This document shows, piece after piece, positions 1 through 6,296 of a DNA stretch of 7,533 nucleotides; positions within the stretch are counted from its first letter, which is position 1; every line of letters starts with the position of its first letter. The notes beneath the pieces were generated by a model, which searched no databases, was not told the origin of the DNA, and worked only from the letters and a program-made list of their open reading frames with translations. Source of the stretch: Bacillota bacterium (GTDB lineage: Bacteria > Bacillota > Bacilli > Alicyclobacillales > SLC66); the NCBI GenBank assembly GCA_021846145.1, contig JAJZCJ010000158.1, positions 1 to 7,533 on the forward strand, read 5' to 3'. The position numbers and the translations under genes are program-made.

Positions 1-535
1 CGCGGCCATCAGGCGTGTGCATTTCATCCGCAGAGGAAAGATGAGTGAATAAGCCCGCCAATTCCACCCAAGGGGATTCAGCCACTTGAGTTAGTGCCGC
101 CAACACATCCTCTATGCTGCGCACGCCAAGCCGTCCCATCCCCGTATCCACTTTCAAATGAACGCGCGCAGGCTTGCGCATACTCCTGCCGGCTTCACTT
201 AGTAAGTGTACATCTTTAAGACTCGCCACCGTAGCCATAATCTCAAAATCAACGATCGTCCTTGCCGCCTGTTCAGGTAAAGCGCCATACACCAAAATAG
301 GAGCTGTGATCCCTGCCTGACGCAATGCCACCGCCTCTTCAACCGTTGCCACGCCTAATTGGTCTGCACCAGCAGCTAGTACCGCCTGACTTACGGCCAC
401 GGCTCCGTGGCCGTACCCATCAGCCTTGACCGTAGCCATCATTTGCACGCTTGGGGCTAACTCTGCCTTTAATAAACGCACATTATTAATCAATCGATCC
501 AAATGAACGATTGCCCATGTCTGTCTCCACATCAT
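1..535 (-). CDS. alr: Alanine racemase, N-terminal part (runs off left edge)
   Basis: PLP-dependent enzyme that interconverts L- and D-alanine in the cytoplasm, supplying D-Ala for peptidoglycan. About 178 N-terminal residues are visible and the frame stays open to base 1. The PLP-lysine motif VKADGYGHG is present with Lys at residue 37. Further on are HLKVDTGMGRLGV (the region of the carbamylated Lys and the PLP-contacting Arg in characterised racemases) and LFTHLSSAD. The second catalytic base, a Tyr, would lie in the missing half. The gene follows the YdcC-like lipoprotein gene closely and is probably cotranscribed with it. The start is uncertain. ATG at 535 or the next ATG at 532 sits just behind a GGTGAG (537-542). 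An in-frame ATG at 553, only 5 bases after the upstream stop, has no clear ribosome site. The family call is very secure. Confidence 0.95.
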   Translation of the reverse strand, partial: MMWRQTWAIVHLDRLINNVRLLKAELAPSVQMMATVKADGYGHGAVAVSQAVLAAGADQLGVATVEEAVALRQAGITAPILVYGALPEQAARTIVDFEIMATVASLKDVHLLSEAGRSMRKPARVHLKVDTGMGRLGVRSIEDVLAALTQVAESPWVELAGLFTHLSSADEMHTPDGR

Positions 536-558
536 ACTCACCAAAAAGAGCATAGCAC

Positions 559-1551
559 TTATTTGCCACTGCTATCAACAGTTGATGAAGCCACTCGCAG
601 AAAATCAGATTGATTCATTTTTGCAGTCATGGTGTATTCCACATTTTGATTAACCCAGTAAAGTTGATGGACTACCCCCGCGCCTGTCCAAATCGCAGGC
701 AGGCCATTTAAGGTCATTAGCTGGCCTTGACCAAGATCGACAGCACCACTTTTCGGGCGATTTTCAATAATCGTAAACGGCAACGCGCCATTGTAGCGGA
801 TGAAGACCACTCCGTCTTTTTCTGATTCATCTTGTAGCGAATCGCGAGCTGGTATCCAAGCCGGTTCAATCACGCCAAACCCTTGTTGCGAAGCGCTTAC
901 AGGCCATTCTAATGATGTTAGCGTGGTCGTTTGCTCAGGTGAAAAGGCATTTTGCCGAAATGTCACCCCTTGTTTGAATGAAGTGTAGCGAATGCTCAAT
1001 ACAGGCTTTTGTTGCTGATCGAGAAATTGCACACTTTGTGGATAGTAATTCTTACGATCCATTTTCACTTCTTCTGTTGCAGCATACGGGGAAATTCCGC
1101 TAGGTTTGAGTTGGAAGGTGAGTGTTGTTTTTTCTGTGTGATAATGCAATGGTTCACTGGCCACGATGTCTTTGAGCAACGTCTGATAGAGATAAAATTG
1201 CCCTTGTTGCGCTGCCCAATTGCCTTGAAAACGAATCACTTTCTTGGCACTAGGGGTAATCAAATACGTTCCTTTTTCATTGTGCAAGATAATTTGGGAA
1301 ATCTCCTTGTTGTCATTACCAAGTGCAATGCGATAACGATCAGGTGCCTCGTACCATGTCTCTAAATAGTATTGTTGACTGCTGCCCACGCCATTTACCG
1401 TCATCAGCGCCGTACTCTGATACGTTTGCAAATTTTGTGAAAATGTTTGCAGTTGTTTGACCACACGCGTCCCGCCAAATGGACCACATCCTGCCAGAAT
1501 GACCCCAAACAACACGGTGAGCCCTGTACTCCAATACACTTTTTTTTGCAC
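559..1551 (-). CDS. YdcC-like lipoprotein, LolA/RseB-type fold (GerS-like context)
   Basis: Predicted 330-residue lipoprotein on the outer face of the membrane. The N-terminus has two Lys, a hydrophobic segment and the lipobox LAGC, with the lipidated Cys at residue 22. The rest is rich in beta-type patterns (for example TYQSTALMTV and YYLETWYEAPDRYRI), as expected for LolA/RseB-like (DUF4367-type) proteins. Its place directly before alr matches ydcC of Bacillus subtilis, a sporulation-stage gene. To my knowledge it also matches gerS next to alr2 in Clostridioides difficile, where the lipoprotein supports spore-cortex modification. A role in envelope or spore biology is inferred from this context only. 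I chose the GTG at 1551 because GAGGGG (1559-1564) lies 7 bases before it. A longer in-frame GTG start at 1566 would overlap that ribosome site. It begins 34 bases after the nnr stop, with a hairpin in the gap. Confidence 0.8.
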   Translation of the reverse strand: MQKKVYWSTGLTVLFGVILAGCGPFGGTRVVKQLQTFSQNLQTYQSTALMTVNGVGSSQQYYLETWYEAPDRYRIALGNDNKEISQIILHNEKGTYLITPSAKKVIRFQGNWAAQQGQFYLYQTLLKDIVASEPLHYHTEKTTLTFQLKPSGISPYAATEEVKMDRKNYYPQSVQFLDQQQKPVLSIRYTSFKQGVTFRQNAFSPEQTTTLTSLEWPVSASQQGFGVIEPAWIPARDSLQDESEKDGVVFIRYNGALPFTIIENRPKSGAVDLGQGQLMTLNGLPAIWTGAGVVHQLYWVNQNVEYTMTAKMNQSDFLRVASSTVDSSGK

Positions 1552-1558
1552 ATGAACA

Positions 1559-1564
1559 CCCCTC
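1559..1564 (-). promoter_or_regulatory. Ribosome binding site fixing the GTG start of the lipoprotein gene
   Basis: GAGGGG on the minus strand, 7 bases before the GTG at 1551. It argues against the longer reading frame that starts at 1566, inside this site. Confidence 0.7.
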
Positions 1565-1586
1565 ACCAGAACGTAACAGTTCTGGT
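1565..1586 (-). promoter_or_regulatory. Perfect hairpin between nnr stop and lipoprotein ribosome site
   Basis: The minus strand reads ACCAGAAC, a 6-base loop, then GTTCTGGT: a perfect 8-bp stem. One side overlaps the nnr TGA stop (1586-1588) and the other ends one base before the GAGGGG ribosome site. No T-run follows, so it is not a normal intrinsic terminator. It could be a translational-coupling structure, an RNA processing or stabilising hairpin, or a protein-binding palindrome. The structure is seen; the function is inference. Confidence 0.5.
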
Positions 1587-3154
1587 CAATTACCGGTTGG
1601 GAAAAGAGGTGTGTACACTCGACTCAGCCAAGAAAGCAAGTCACTTGCCATGAACGATTCCTCGCATTGCCCTGCATCTCTCGCCATATCTGCCGCTTTG
1701 CCGTGGAGATAGACACCAAGTGGAGCGGCACGATCTGCAGGATACCCTGAAGCCAGCAGTCCAGCAATGTACCCCGCTAGCACATCACCTGATCCGCCGG
1801 TAGAAAGTCCATGATTCCCTGAAGTATTGATATACACGCGCCCATCAGGCAGTGCGGTGACTGTGCCTGCACCCTTTAGCACCACGATTACGCGGTTAGC
1901 GATCGCGTAATCACGTGCGTAGGCAATGCGATTCTTCTGTACCTCATCCGTTTCCCGCTGGATTAGGCGGCCAAATTCTTTAGGATGAGGAGTGATAATG
2001 GTAGGGTGTGTACGCAAGGCAAACCATTTTTCCCCATGGTCAGGCAGTAGCGCCAGCGCATGTAGAAAATCCGCATCCAACAGCACCGGTTGTGGGATCT
2101 CAGCGAATCTTTGCAGCCCTGCTGGAGAAAGCTGCGCAAGCGCCCTTATCCCCTCACCCATTCCAGGACCAAGCGCCACGGCACGCAGCTCTTGTGTCCA
2201 CTGCAATAATTGAGATATCGCGGTCTCATCCCAGACACCGCTTTTCCCGTCATAAAAATGAACCAATACCTCCGCTGGCAACGACACCCAAAAAGCGGCT
2301 GGCAGATCAGCACCGCAAAAGAATTCAACCAGTCCCGCGCCCGCACGATATGCCGCGCCAAGCGCCAAGCGTGCAGCCCCAAACATCCCATGACTACCTG
2401 CAACAATTCCCAGTTTGCCAAAGCTGCCTTTATGACTGTCTGGATCTCTTTGCGTACGCCAGTGCATCCACTCCTCGTCAGTCAGCACCATCCCATAGGC
2501 TCCCCGACTGACGGCAAGTGACGGAGACATGGAAAGCGGTTCAATCACGACATTACCGGCAAGCGTTTTGCCAGGGTACTGATATAACCCCAGTTTGGCA
2601 TACCCAAACGTCACCGTTACATTGGCAGGAATCGCGTCAAGATCTGCCTGTCCCGTGTCGACATCCAACCCTGATGGGATGTCCACCGCAATGACAGGGC
2701 GTCCACTGCGAGCAATCGCTTGTGCATATGGACGTAATGAGCCCTCAAGTGGCAAGCGACTCCCCGTACCCAAGAGCGCATCGATAATCAGGTCTGCCTG
2801 TGCGAGATCATCATCGCTTTCTGCAAATGTACCCCCGAGCGCGACATAGGCTTGCACTTGTTTTTTACCCGCGGCAGATAATTGAGCAAGTGGACTGGTC
2901 AGCCATACGCGCACATCGCACCCTTGTGCCAACAAGTGGCGCGCCGCGACCACCCCGTCTGCGCCATTATGACCCTTACCCGCCACCACGTGTACTGACA
3001 ACGAATCATGTTTACCGATTGTGCGAGCATACTCCACACACGCTCGCGCCACCGCAGCCCCTGCCAATTCCATGAGCGCTAGTACATCTACCCCGACTTG
3101 CTCCATCACATATTGGTCGATTGCACGCATTTGCGCACGATCCACGAGCCACAC
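1586..3154 (-). CDS. nnr: Bifunctional NAD(P)H-hydrate epimerase / ADP-dependent dehydratase
   Basis: Repairs NAD(P)H that has become hydrated. The N-terminal YjeF_N domain epimerises the R and S hydrates, and the C-terminal ribokinase-like domain dehydrates the S form using ADP. 522 residues, a normal length for the fused enzyme. Epimerase motifs: GKGHNGADG (59-67), DALLGTG (125-131), DIPSGLDVDTG (from 158). Dehydratase motifs: HKGSFGKLGIVAGS (241-254), ALGPGMG (327-333), LLDADFL (358-364), TPHPKEF (388-394), KGAGTV (427-432) and the catalytic STGGSGDVLAG loop, with Asp near 457. In the epimerase, the first Asn of the usual GNNGGDG is His and one Gly is Ala. I chose the GTG at 3154 because GGAGGG lies 6 bases upstream; a longer frame to 3199 reads through that site. 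It is first of a tight group with the lipoprotein gene and alr. Confidence 0.95.
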   Translation of the reverse strand: MWLVDRAQMRAIDQYVMEQVGVDVLALMELAGAAVARACVEYARTIGKHDSLSVHVVAGKGHNGADGVVAARHLLAQGCDVRVWLTSPLAQLSAAGKKQVQAYVALGGTFAESDDDLAQADLIIDALLGTGSRLPLEGSLRPYAQAIARSGRPVIAVDIPSGLDVDTGQADLDAIPANVTVTFGYAKLGLYQYPGKTLAGNVVIEPLSMSPSLAVSRGAYGMVLTDEEWMHWRTQRDPDSHKGSFGKLGIVAGSHGMFGAARLALGAAYRAGAGLVEFFCGADLPAAFWVSLPAEVLVHFYDGKSGVWDETAISQLLQWTQELRAVALGPGMGEGIRALAQLSPAGLQRFAEIPQPVLLDADFLHALALLPDHGEKWFALRTHPTIITPHPKEFGRLIQRETDEVQKNRIAYARDYAIANRVIVVLKGAGTVTALPDGRVYINTSGNHGLSTGGSGDVLAGYIAGLLASGYPADRAAPLGVYLHGKAADMARDAGQCEESFMASDLLSWLSRVYTPLFPTGN

Positions 3155-3160
3155 AATTTT

Positions 3161-3166
3161 CCCTCC
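3161..3166 (-). promoter_or_regulatory. Ribosome binding site fixing the GTG start of nnr
   Basis: GGAGGG on the minus strand, 6 bases before the GTG at 3154. It makes the upstream in-frame start at 3199 unlikely. Confidence 0.75.
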
Positions 3167-3176
3167 GGTTTGTACC

Positions 3177-3182
3177 ACTATA
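3177..3182 (-). promoter_or_regulatory. Possible weak -10 element before nnr
   Basis: TATAGT on the minus strand, one base from the -10 consensus, about 22 bases before the nnr start. No convincing -35 lies 16-18 bases upstream. The 66-base gap after the LCP gene contains no terminator hairpin, so read-through from the LCP gene is an alternative. Confidence 0.2.
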
Positions 3183-3220
3183 TTCAGAAACAAGTACAAG
3201 TAGTACCTTCATTAAATATT

Positions 3221-4549
3221 TTATCCGTAAACTACCACTGCATTGGCATTGGGACTTCCTGGAGACACCATGCTGTTGCCCGTGGCAAGGTACCTCCCCA
3301 CTTGCCAGCCCCACGCAGGATTACCCGTTGGATAGTCAATCTGCACGGGATAAGTACCATTGCCAGGTCCCATCCACTGCACTTGAAACCCCGCGGCTTT
3401 CAGACGATCTGCATACGATTGTGCGCCGTACACTTGCACGATCACACTACTTGGAGCAGGCAACTGGGGAAGCCCAGTGCTTGAACCTTTTGACCCATAA
3501 GGCTTAAGCATTTTATATACATCATTGGTACTAATAATATCGTAGTAAGCACCGGTGATGTAGTTTTCCTGATTAATACCAGGTAATGCCGTGCTCGTCA
3601 GTTGCATAGAATCACCGATCTTACCGATGGTCAGATGAATGACTTTGGCTCCCGACGCATCATTGGCAAGTTGGAATAAGCTCGGAGTAGACATGTTGGT
3701 CACGACATCTTTTTGCCACGTACTAATGAGTGCAGGCAAATGACTTAGATCACCGCCTGGACTTAAAAGTTTTTGCTTAAGCGCATCAATCATTTGCGCC
3801 TCTGCATCCATGCGTTGAAAATCATTGACACGAATCGAATTGCTGGCCTGATTTTGGCGAATGCGAATAAAAGCGAGCGCCTGTTCACCGTTTAAGGTTT
3901 GCCATCCCGGATACAGATTGGCTCCACTGTTCGCAGGGTCGTACAGACGCCCCGGAACATTGACACGGATACCACCCACGGCATTAATCGCATCCACAAA
4001 TCCTTGAAAATCCGTGACCACATAGTGTGTAATCTTCAACCCTGTTAATTGCGCAACCCCTTGCATCGTTAACTGAGCCGCTTGGTTCGGCTGCATTTGC
4101 GCACCGATAAAAAACAACGTCTTTAACTTGGGAATCGGATCATTGTATTGCGGTTGCGCAAACAGCACATTTCTCGGAATCGTTATCAACACCATCAGGT
4201 GTTTGGTCGGATCGACGTGCGCCACCATCATAATATCCGCTTGCCCACCGCCATCACCTAGGCCTATTGGGGAACTTGGATTGCGGGCATTGTTGCCAAT
4301 TAGTAAGATGTTTTCCACGCCAGATTTACCCACGATCGTCCCCACTGCTGATCGAATCAGACCCGTAATTCCACCCGGTTGGTCATTCACATTGTTGTTA
4401 AAATTGGCTGTGGTCGCTGCGATGGCTGCTCCTAATAATACCGCGACCACACCAATCGAAATCCACGTCACTCGCCGACGCCTTGTCTTTCTTTTCCCAT
4501 TCGCATTTTGACCATTTTGTTTTTGATTTTTTTTCGATGATTTAGACAT
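3221..4549 (-). CDS. LytR-CpsA-Psr (LCP) family wall-polymer ligase with LytR_C domain
   Basis: LCP proteins transfer anionic polymers such as teichoic acid from lipid carriers to peptidoglycan outside the membrane. 442 residues: a Lys/Arg-rich cytoplasmic tail, one membrane helix (about 27-47), the LCP domain, then a LytR_C-like domain from about 367 to the end. LCP landmarks: ADIMMVAHVDP (Asp 105), LITIPRN (Arg 126), ITHYVVTDFQGFVDAINAVGGI, LNGEQALAFIRIR (Arg 229 and 231) and Arg 240. Some usual catalytic positions differ: PRD is PRN, and the DxGRxxRQ stretch reads NSIRVNDFQ. Activity could therefore be altered. The start is uncertain. The ATG at 4549 lies 14 bases from the nearest ribosome site (AGGAG, 4564-4568). 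A CTG at 4558 would be 5 bases away, and a TTG at 4597 overlaps the likely promoter. It lies upstream of nnr and downstream of a terminator. Confidence 0.85.
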   Translation of the reverse strand: MSKSSKKNQKQNGQNANGKRKTRRRRVTWISIGVVAVLLGAAIAATTANFNNNVNDQPGGITGLIRSAVGTIVGKSGVENILLIGNNARNPSSPIGLGDGGGQADIMMVAHVDPTKHLMVLITIPRNVLFAQPQYNDPIPKLKTLFFIGAQMQPNQAAQLTMQGVAQLTGLKITHYVVTDFQGFVDAINAVGGIRVNVPGRLYDPANSGANLYPGWQTLNGEQALAFIRIRQNQASNSIRVNDFQRMDAEAQMIDALKQKLLSPGGDLSHLPALISTWQKDVVTNMSTPSLFQLANDASGAKVIHLTIGKIGDSMQLTSTALPGINQENYITGAYYDIISTNDVYKMLKPYGSKGSSTGLPQLPAPSSVIVQVYGAQSYADRLKAAGFQVQWMGPGNGTYPVQIDYPTGNPAWGWQVGRYLATGNSMVSPGSPNANAVVVYG

Positions 4550-4587
4550 GGATCGCAGGACATCTCCTATGTAGGTATTTACAAGCC

Positions 4588-4616
4588 AGTATACCAAATT
4601 ATACTCAAGATAAAGA
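4588..4616 (-). promoter_or_regulatory. Candidate promoter of the LCP gene
   Basis: The minus strand has TATACT (4588-4593), a good -10 box, with only a poor -35 candidate (TCTTTA, 4611-4616) at 17 bases. A second TATAAT lies a few bases upstream (4598-4603). Transcription from here would begin near 4580 and give a leader of about 30 bases. The location just after a terminator fits a promoter. Confidence 0.35.
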
Positions 4617-4646
4617 GGGTACCCAGCGACCGAGCACCCTCTTTAT
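4610..4646 (-). terminator. Hairpin terminator after the cytochrome c gene
   Basis: Perfect 11-bp inverted repeat (ATAAAGAGGGT / ACCCTCTTTAT) around a 15-base loop, lying 63 bases past the cytochrome stop codon. Read on the minus strand it has A-rich sequence before and CTTTATCTT after, typical of Firmicute intrinsic terminators with a short U-tract. The loop-side GGGTACCC is itself a palindrome. The 63 bases between the stop and this hairpin are AT-rich with no gene seen. Confidence 0.75.
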
Positions 4647-4709
4647 AATTTGCCGAATTGTACAAATAATGCCTATGATTTAGATTATAATAAAAGCATG
4701 GCATATGAA

Positions 4710-5258
4710 TTACTTTTGCGTCTGCTTCATCAACCAATCTGCCACTTGAGTGATCTGAGCAGGGCTAGTCAATCCGCCGCCTGGCGGCATAATGTCCTTA
4801 CCACTGGTGATGAATTTTACCAATGTTGCTTCATTTGCAACGTTCCCGATGCCTCGCAATTCGGGTCCCACGCTGCCTTCCAAATCACTTCCGTGACACC
4901 CTGAGCATGTATTGTTAAAAATAGCAAAGCCGGGCATGGAAGTGTCTAATAATGTCTTGCTCTTTGGACTTTGCGGTTGAAACGGCAATCCGTTAGGTCC
5001 CCCAGCACTTGCGGCGCTTGGAGTTCCAGAAGAACTACTTGACGCACTAGGACTCGCACTGGAACCTGCACTACTGCTTGAACTCCCAGATGAATTGGCA
5101 AGCGGGTCAATGGAGACCGGTGGCAGTTTCGCCAAATCTTCATTGGTTGCGGCGGGCATCCCAAAAATAGCCGTCATCCACAAACCAAGGCTAACCACTA
5201 CGCCAACAGCGACGATGGTTACACCCGCACCAGATAATCCTCTTTCTTTACGCTTCAC
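4710..5258 (-). CDS. Membrane-anchored single-heme c-type cytochrome
   Basis: Electron-carrier protein of 182 residues attached to the outer face of the membrane. A basic N-terminus is followed by one uncleaved-looking membrane helix (about 11-33). Next comes a low-complexity Ser/Ala/Gly/Pro linker (about 55-90) and a small class I cytochrome domain. The heme site is CSGCH (118-122) and the likely axial Met is Met 157 in MPPGG. Size and layout resemble the small cytochromes c-550/c-551 of Bacilli (CccA/CccB type), although a lipobox as in CccB is absent. It probably shuttles electrons to a terminal oxidase, with the linker letting the heme domain swing. The GTG start has GGAGGG (5265-5270) 6 bases before it. 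It has its own promoter and terminator, so it is probably monocistronic, and it is divergent from the chemoreceptor gene. Confidence 0.93.
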   Translation of the reverse strand: MKRKERGLSGAGVTIVAVGVVVSLGLWMTAIFGMPAATNEDLAKLPPVSIDPLANSSGSSSSSAGSSASPSASSSSSGTPSAASAGGPNGLPFQPQSPKSKTLLDTSMPGFAIFNNTCSGCHGSDLEGSVGPELRGIGNVANEATLVKFITSGKDIMPPGGGLTSPAQITQVADWLMKQTQK

Positions 5259-5264
5259 TTTCAG

Positions 5265-5270
5265 CCCTCC
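5265..5270 (-). promoter_or_regulatory. Ribosome binding site fixing the GTG start of the cytochrome gene
   Basis: GGAGGG on the minus strand, 6 bases before the GTG at 5258. Confidence 0.75.
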
Positions 5271-5292
5271 TACACAGTACCACGATTTTTTA

Positions 5293-5322
5293 ATTATAAA
5301 GGTTGTTAGGGCAATCTGACAA
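5293..5322 (-). promoter_or_regulatory. Sigma-A-type promoter of the cytochrome c gene
   Basis: On the minus strand, TTGTCA (5317-5322) matches the -35 consensus at five of six bases. It is followed after 18 bases by a perfect TATAAT (5293-5298). The predicted start near 5286 gives a leader of about 28 bases. It is the best-matching promoter in the window. Confidence 0.65.
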
Positions 5323-5341
5323 TTTCAATACTGCCTAACAA
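5303..5341. repeat. 8-bp inverted repeat bracketing the cytochrome -35 (possible operator)
   Basis: TTGTTAGG (5303-5310) and CCTAACAA (5334-5341) are perfect inverted copies, offset by 31 bp, close to three helical turns. One arm lies between the -10 and -35 of the cytochrome promoter and the other just upstream of the -35. This placement suits a repressor or redox regulator binding as a dimer or pair of dimers. The repeat is seen; the operator role is inferred. Confidence 0.45.
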
Positions 5342-5383
5342 ACGACAATTATTTGACGTATTTCGAAAAACCCGCGAAAATAA

Positions 5384-5392
5384 TGATATAAT
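5384..5392 (+). promoter_or_regulatory. Extended -10 promoter element of the chemoreceptor gene
   Basis: TGATATAAT on the plus strand fits the extended -10 pattern TGnTATAAT, which can work without a good -35. None is seen at 16-18 bases. A transcript starting near 5399 would have a leader of about 50 bases, containing the palindrome TTGTACAA (5417-5424). Confidence 0.5.
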
Positions 5393-5439
5393 TAAACTAA
5401 TTATCTGTCACTCTAGTTGTACAAGCTACTATACGAGAT

Positions 5440-5444
5440 AGGAG
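5440..5444 (+). promoter_or_regulatory. Ribosome binding site of the chemoreceptor gene
   Basis: AGGAG, 6 bases before the ATG at 5451. An in-frame ATG at 5445 directly abuts this site and is therefore unlikely to be used. Confidence 0.7.
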
Positions 5445-5450
5445 ATGCGC

Positions 5451-6290
5451 ATGAATATGACCGCTTCCATTGAAGAAATTATCCCATTTTTACCTTATAT
5501 ACAACAAAGCTATTCCGAGGACACTCATTTGCTATTATTTAATCAGGATCAAGTAATCCGTTCGCTTCCTGGGAATAAAATTCAAATTTCCATCATGGAA
5601 GGAGACAAGCTAGAAAATTTACAACAAACTGTTACCTATCGTGCAAAAGTTGAAAAGCGCCCTACGCGAGATGAGCGAGGTCCTGAGCAATTTGGTGAAT
5701 CATACGTGGCGACGGCAGTACCTATCTTCACTGATCCCCAGAATAAAGATCAAATCCTAGGCTATCTCACCTCTGTCACATCCAATCAAAATCTTCATCA
5801 ATTGCGCTCCGACGCGCACGAACTTGCTGCCATGGTTGAACAACTCAGTGCCACCACGGACGAAATTGCCCACACGTCTACCACCATTGCAGAGGACTCC
5901 AATTCACTGGCCGTTTACGCAGACGATATCGCAAAAGACGTTAGCAATATCCATGAAGTCGTCAACTTCGTGCAAAACATTGCATCTCAATCCAATTTAC
6001 TCGGACTAAACGCAGCAATTGAGTCTGCTAGAGCAGGAGACGCAGGTCGCGGCTTTGGCGTCGTATCAGATGAAATTCGCAAAATGGCCACACAAAGCAA
6101 AGAATCGGCTGATAGAATTCGCATTCGACTAGATACCTTACAAAATGCGTTGATTAATTTGAACGAGGCGGTCAAGCGAGTGTCACAAAATCAAGATCAA
6201 CACACCGCGAGCGTGGAAGAATTACGCTCCGTCTTTGAGCACATTGCCAAAATAGCTGACGATTTGGTAAAGCGTTCATCGGTTGATTAA
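5451..6290 (+). CDS. Short soluble methyl-accepting chemotaxis-type receptor (YfmS-like)
   Basis: 279 residues with no membrane segment, so cytoplasmic. The N-terminal part (about 1-115) looks like a small PAS/Cache-like sensing module, ending in the pattern [12 protein letters not shown]...ILGYLTSV. After residue 118 comes a coiled-coil signalling domain. Its tip is clear: [20 protein letters not shown] followed by [14 protein letters not shown] (about 177-213), the conserved contact region for CheA/CheW. The two arms are very short, and length and design resemble YfmS of Bacillus subtilis. The ligand is unknown. No chemotaxis genes lie nearby. It is divergent from a cytochrome c gene, so a redox or energy-sensing role is possible but only inferred. 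It converges with the FTR-like gene with 6 bases between stops and no clear terminator. Confidence 0.88.
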   Translation: MNMTASIEEIIPFLPYIQQSYSEDTHLLLFNQDQVIRSLPGNKIQISIMEGDKLENLQQTVTYRAKVEKRPTRDERGPEQFGESYVATAVPIFTDPQNKDQILGYLTSVTSNQNLHQLRSDAHELAAMVEQLSATTDEIAHTSTTIAEDSNSLAVYADDIAKDVSNIHEVVNFVQNIASQSNLLGLNAAIESARAGDAGRGFGVVSDEIRKMATQSKESADRIRIRLDTLQNALINLNEAVKRVSQNQDQHTASVEELRSVFEHIAKIADDLVKRSSVD

Positions 6291-6296
6291 TATATT

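Noticed and set aside
2008..2511. Plus-strand open frame of 167 codons inside nnr, and similar plus-strand frames at 800-988, 1009-1365, 2595-3075, 3098-3507 and 4128-4511
   Set aside because: They lie antisense to well-supported genes, show no recognisable motifs and have low-complexity or codon-shadow composition.
4946..5164. Second minus-strand frame inside the cytochrome gene over the Ser-rich linker
   Set aside because: It is a shadow of the repetitive serine codons in another frame; the cytochrome frame has the heme motif and ribosome site.
5353..5358. TTGACG as a -35 for the receptor gene
   Set aside because: It lies 28 bases from the TATAAT, far outside the usable spacing. The extended -10 explains the promoter better.
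5361..5379. Small inverted repeat TTTCG / CGAAA in the divergent intergenic region, including TTCGAA
   Set aside because: Only five base pairs per arm; likely chance.
5417..5424. Palindrome TTGTACAA, found again at 4658-4665, with related TTGTAC and GTACAA at 3170-3199
   Set aside because: All are intergenic, which is suggestive, but the motif is short and a related copy (CTTGTACGG) also occurs inside the formate dehydrogenase gene. Not enough to call a regulon site.
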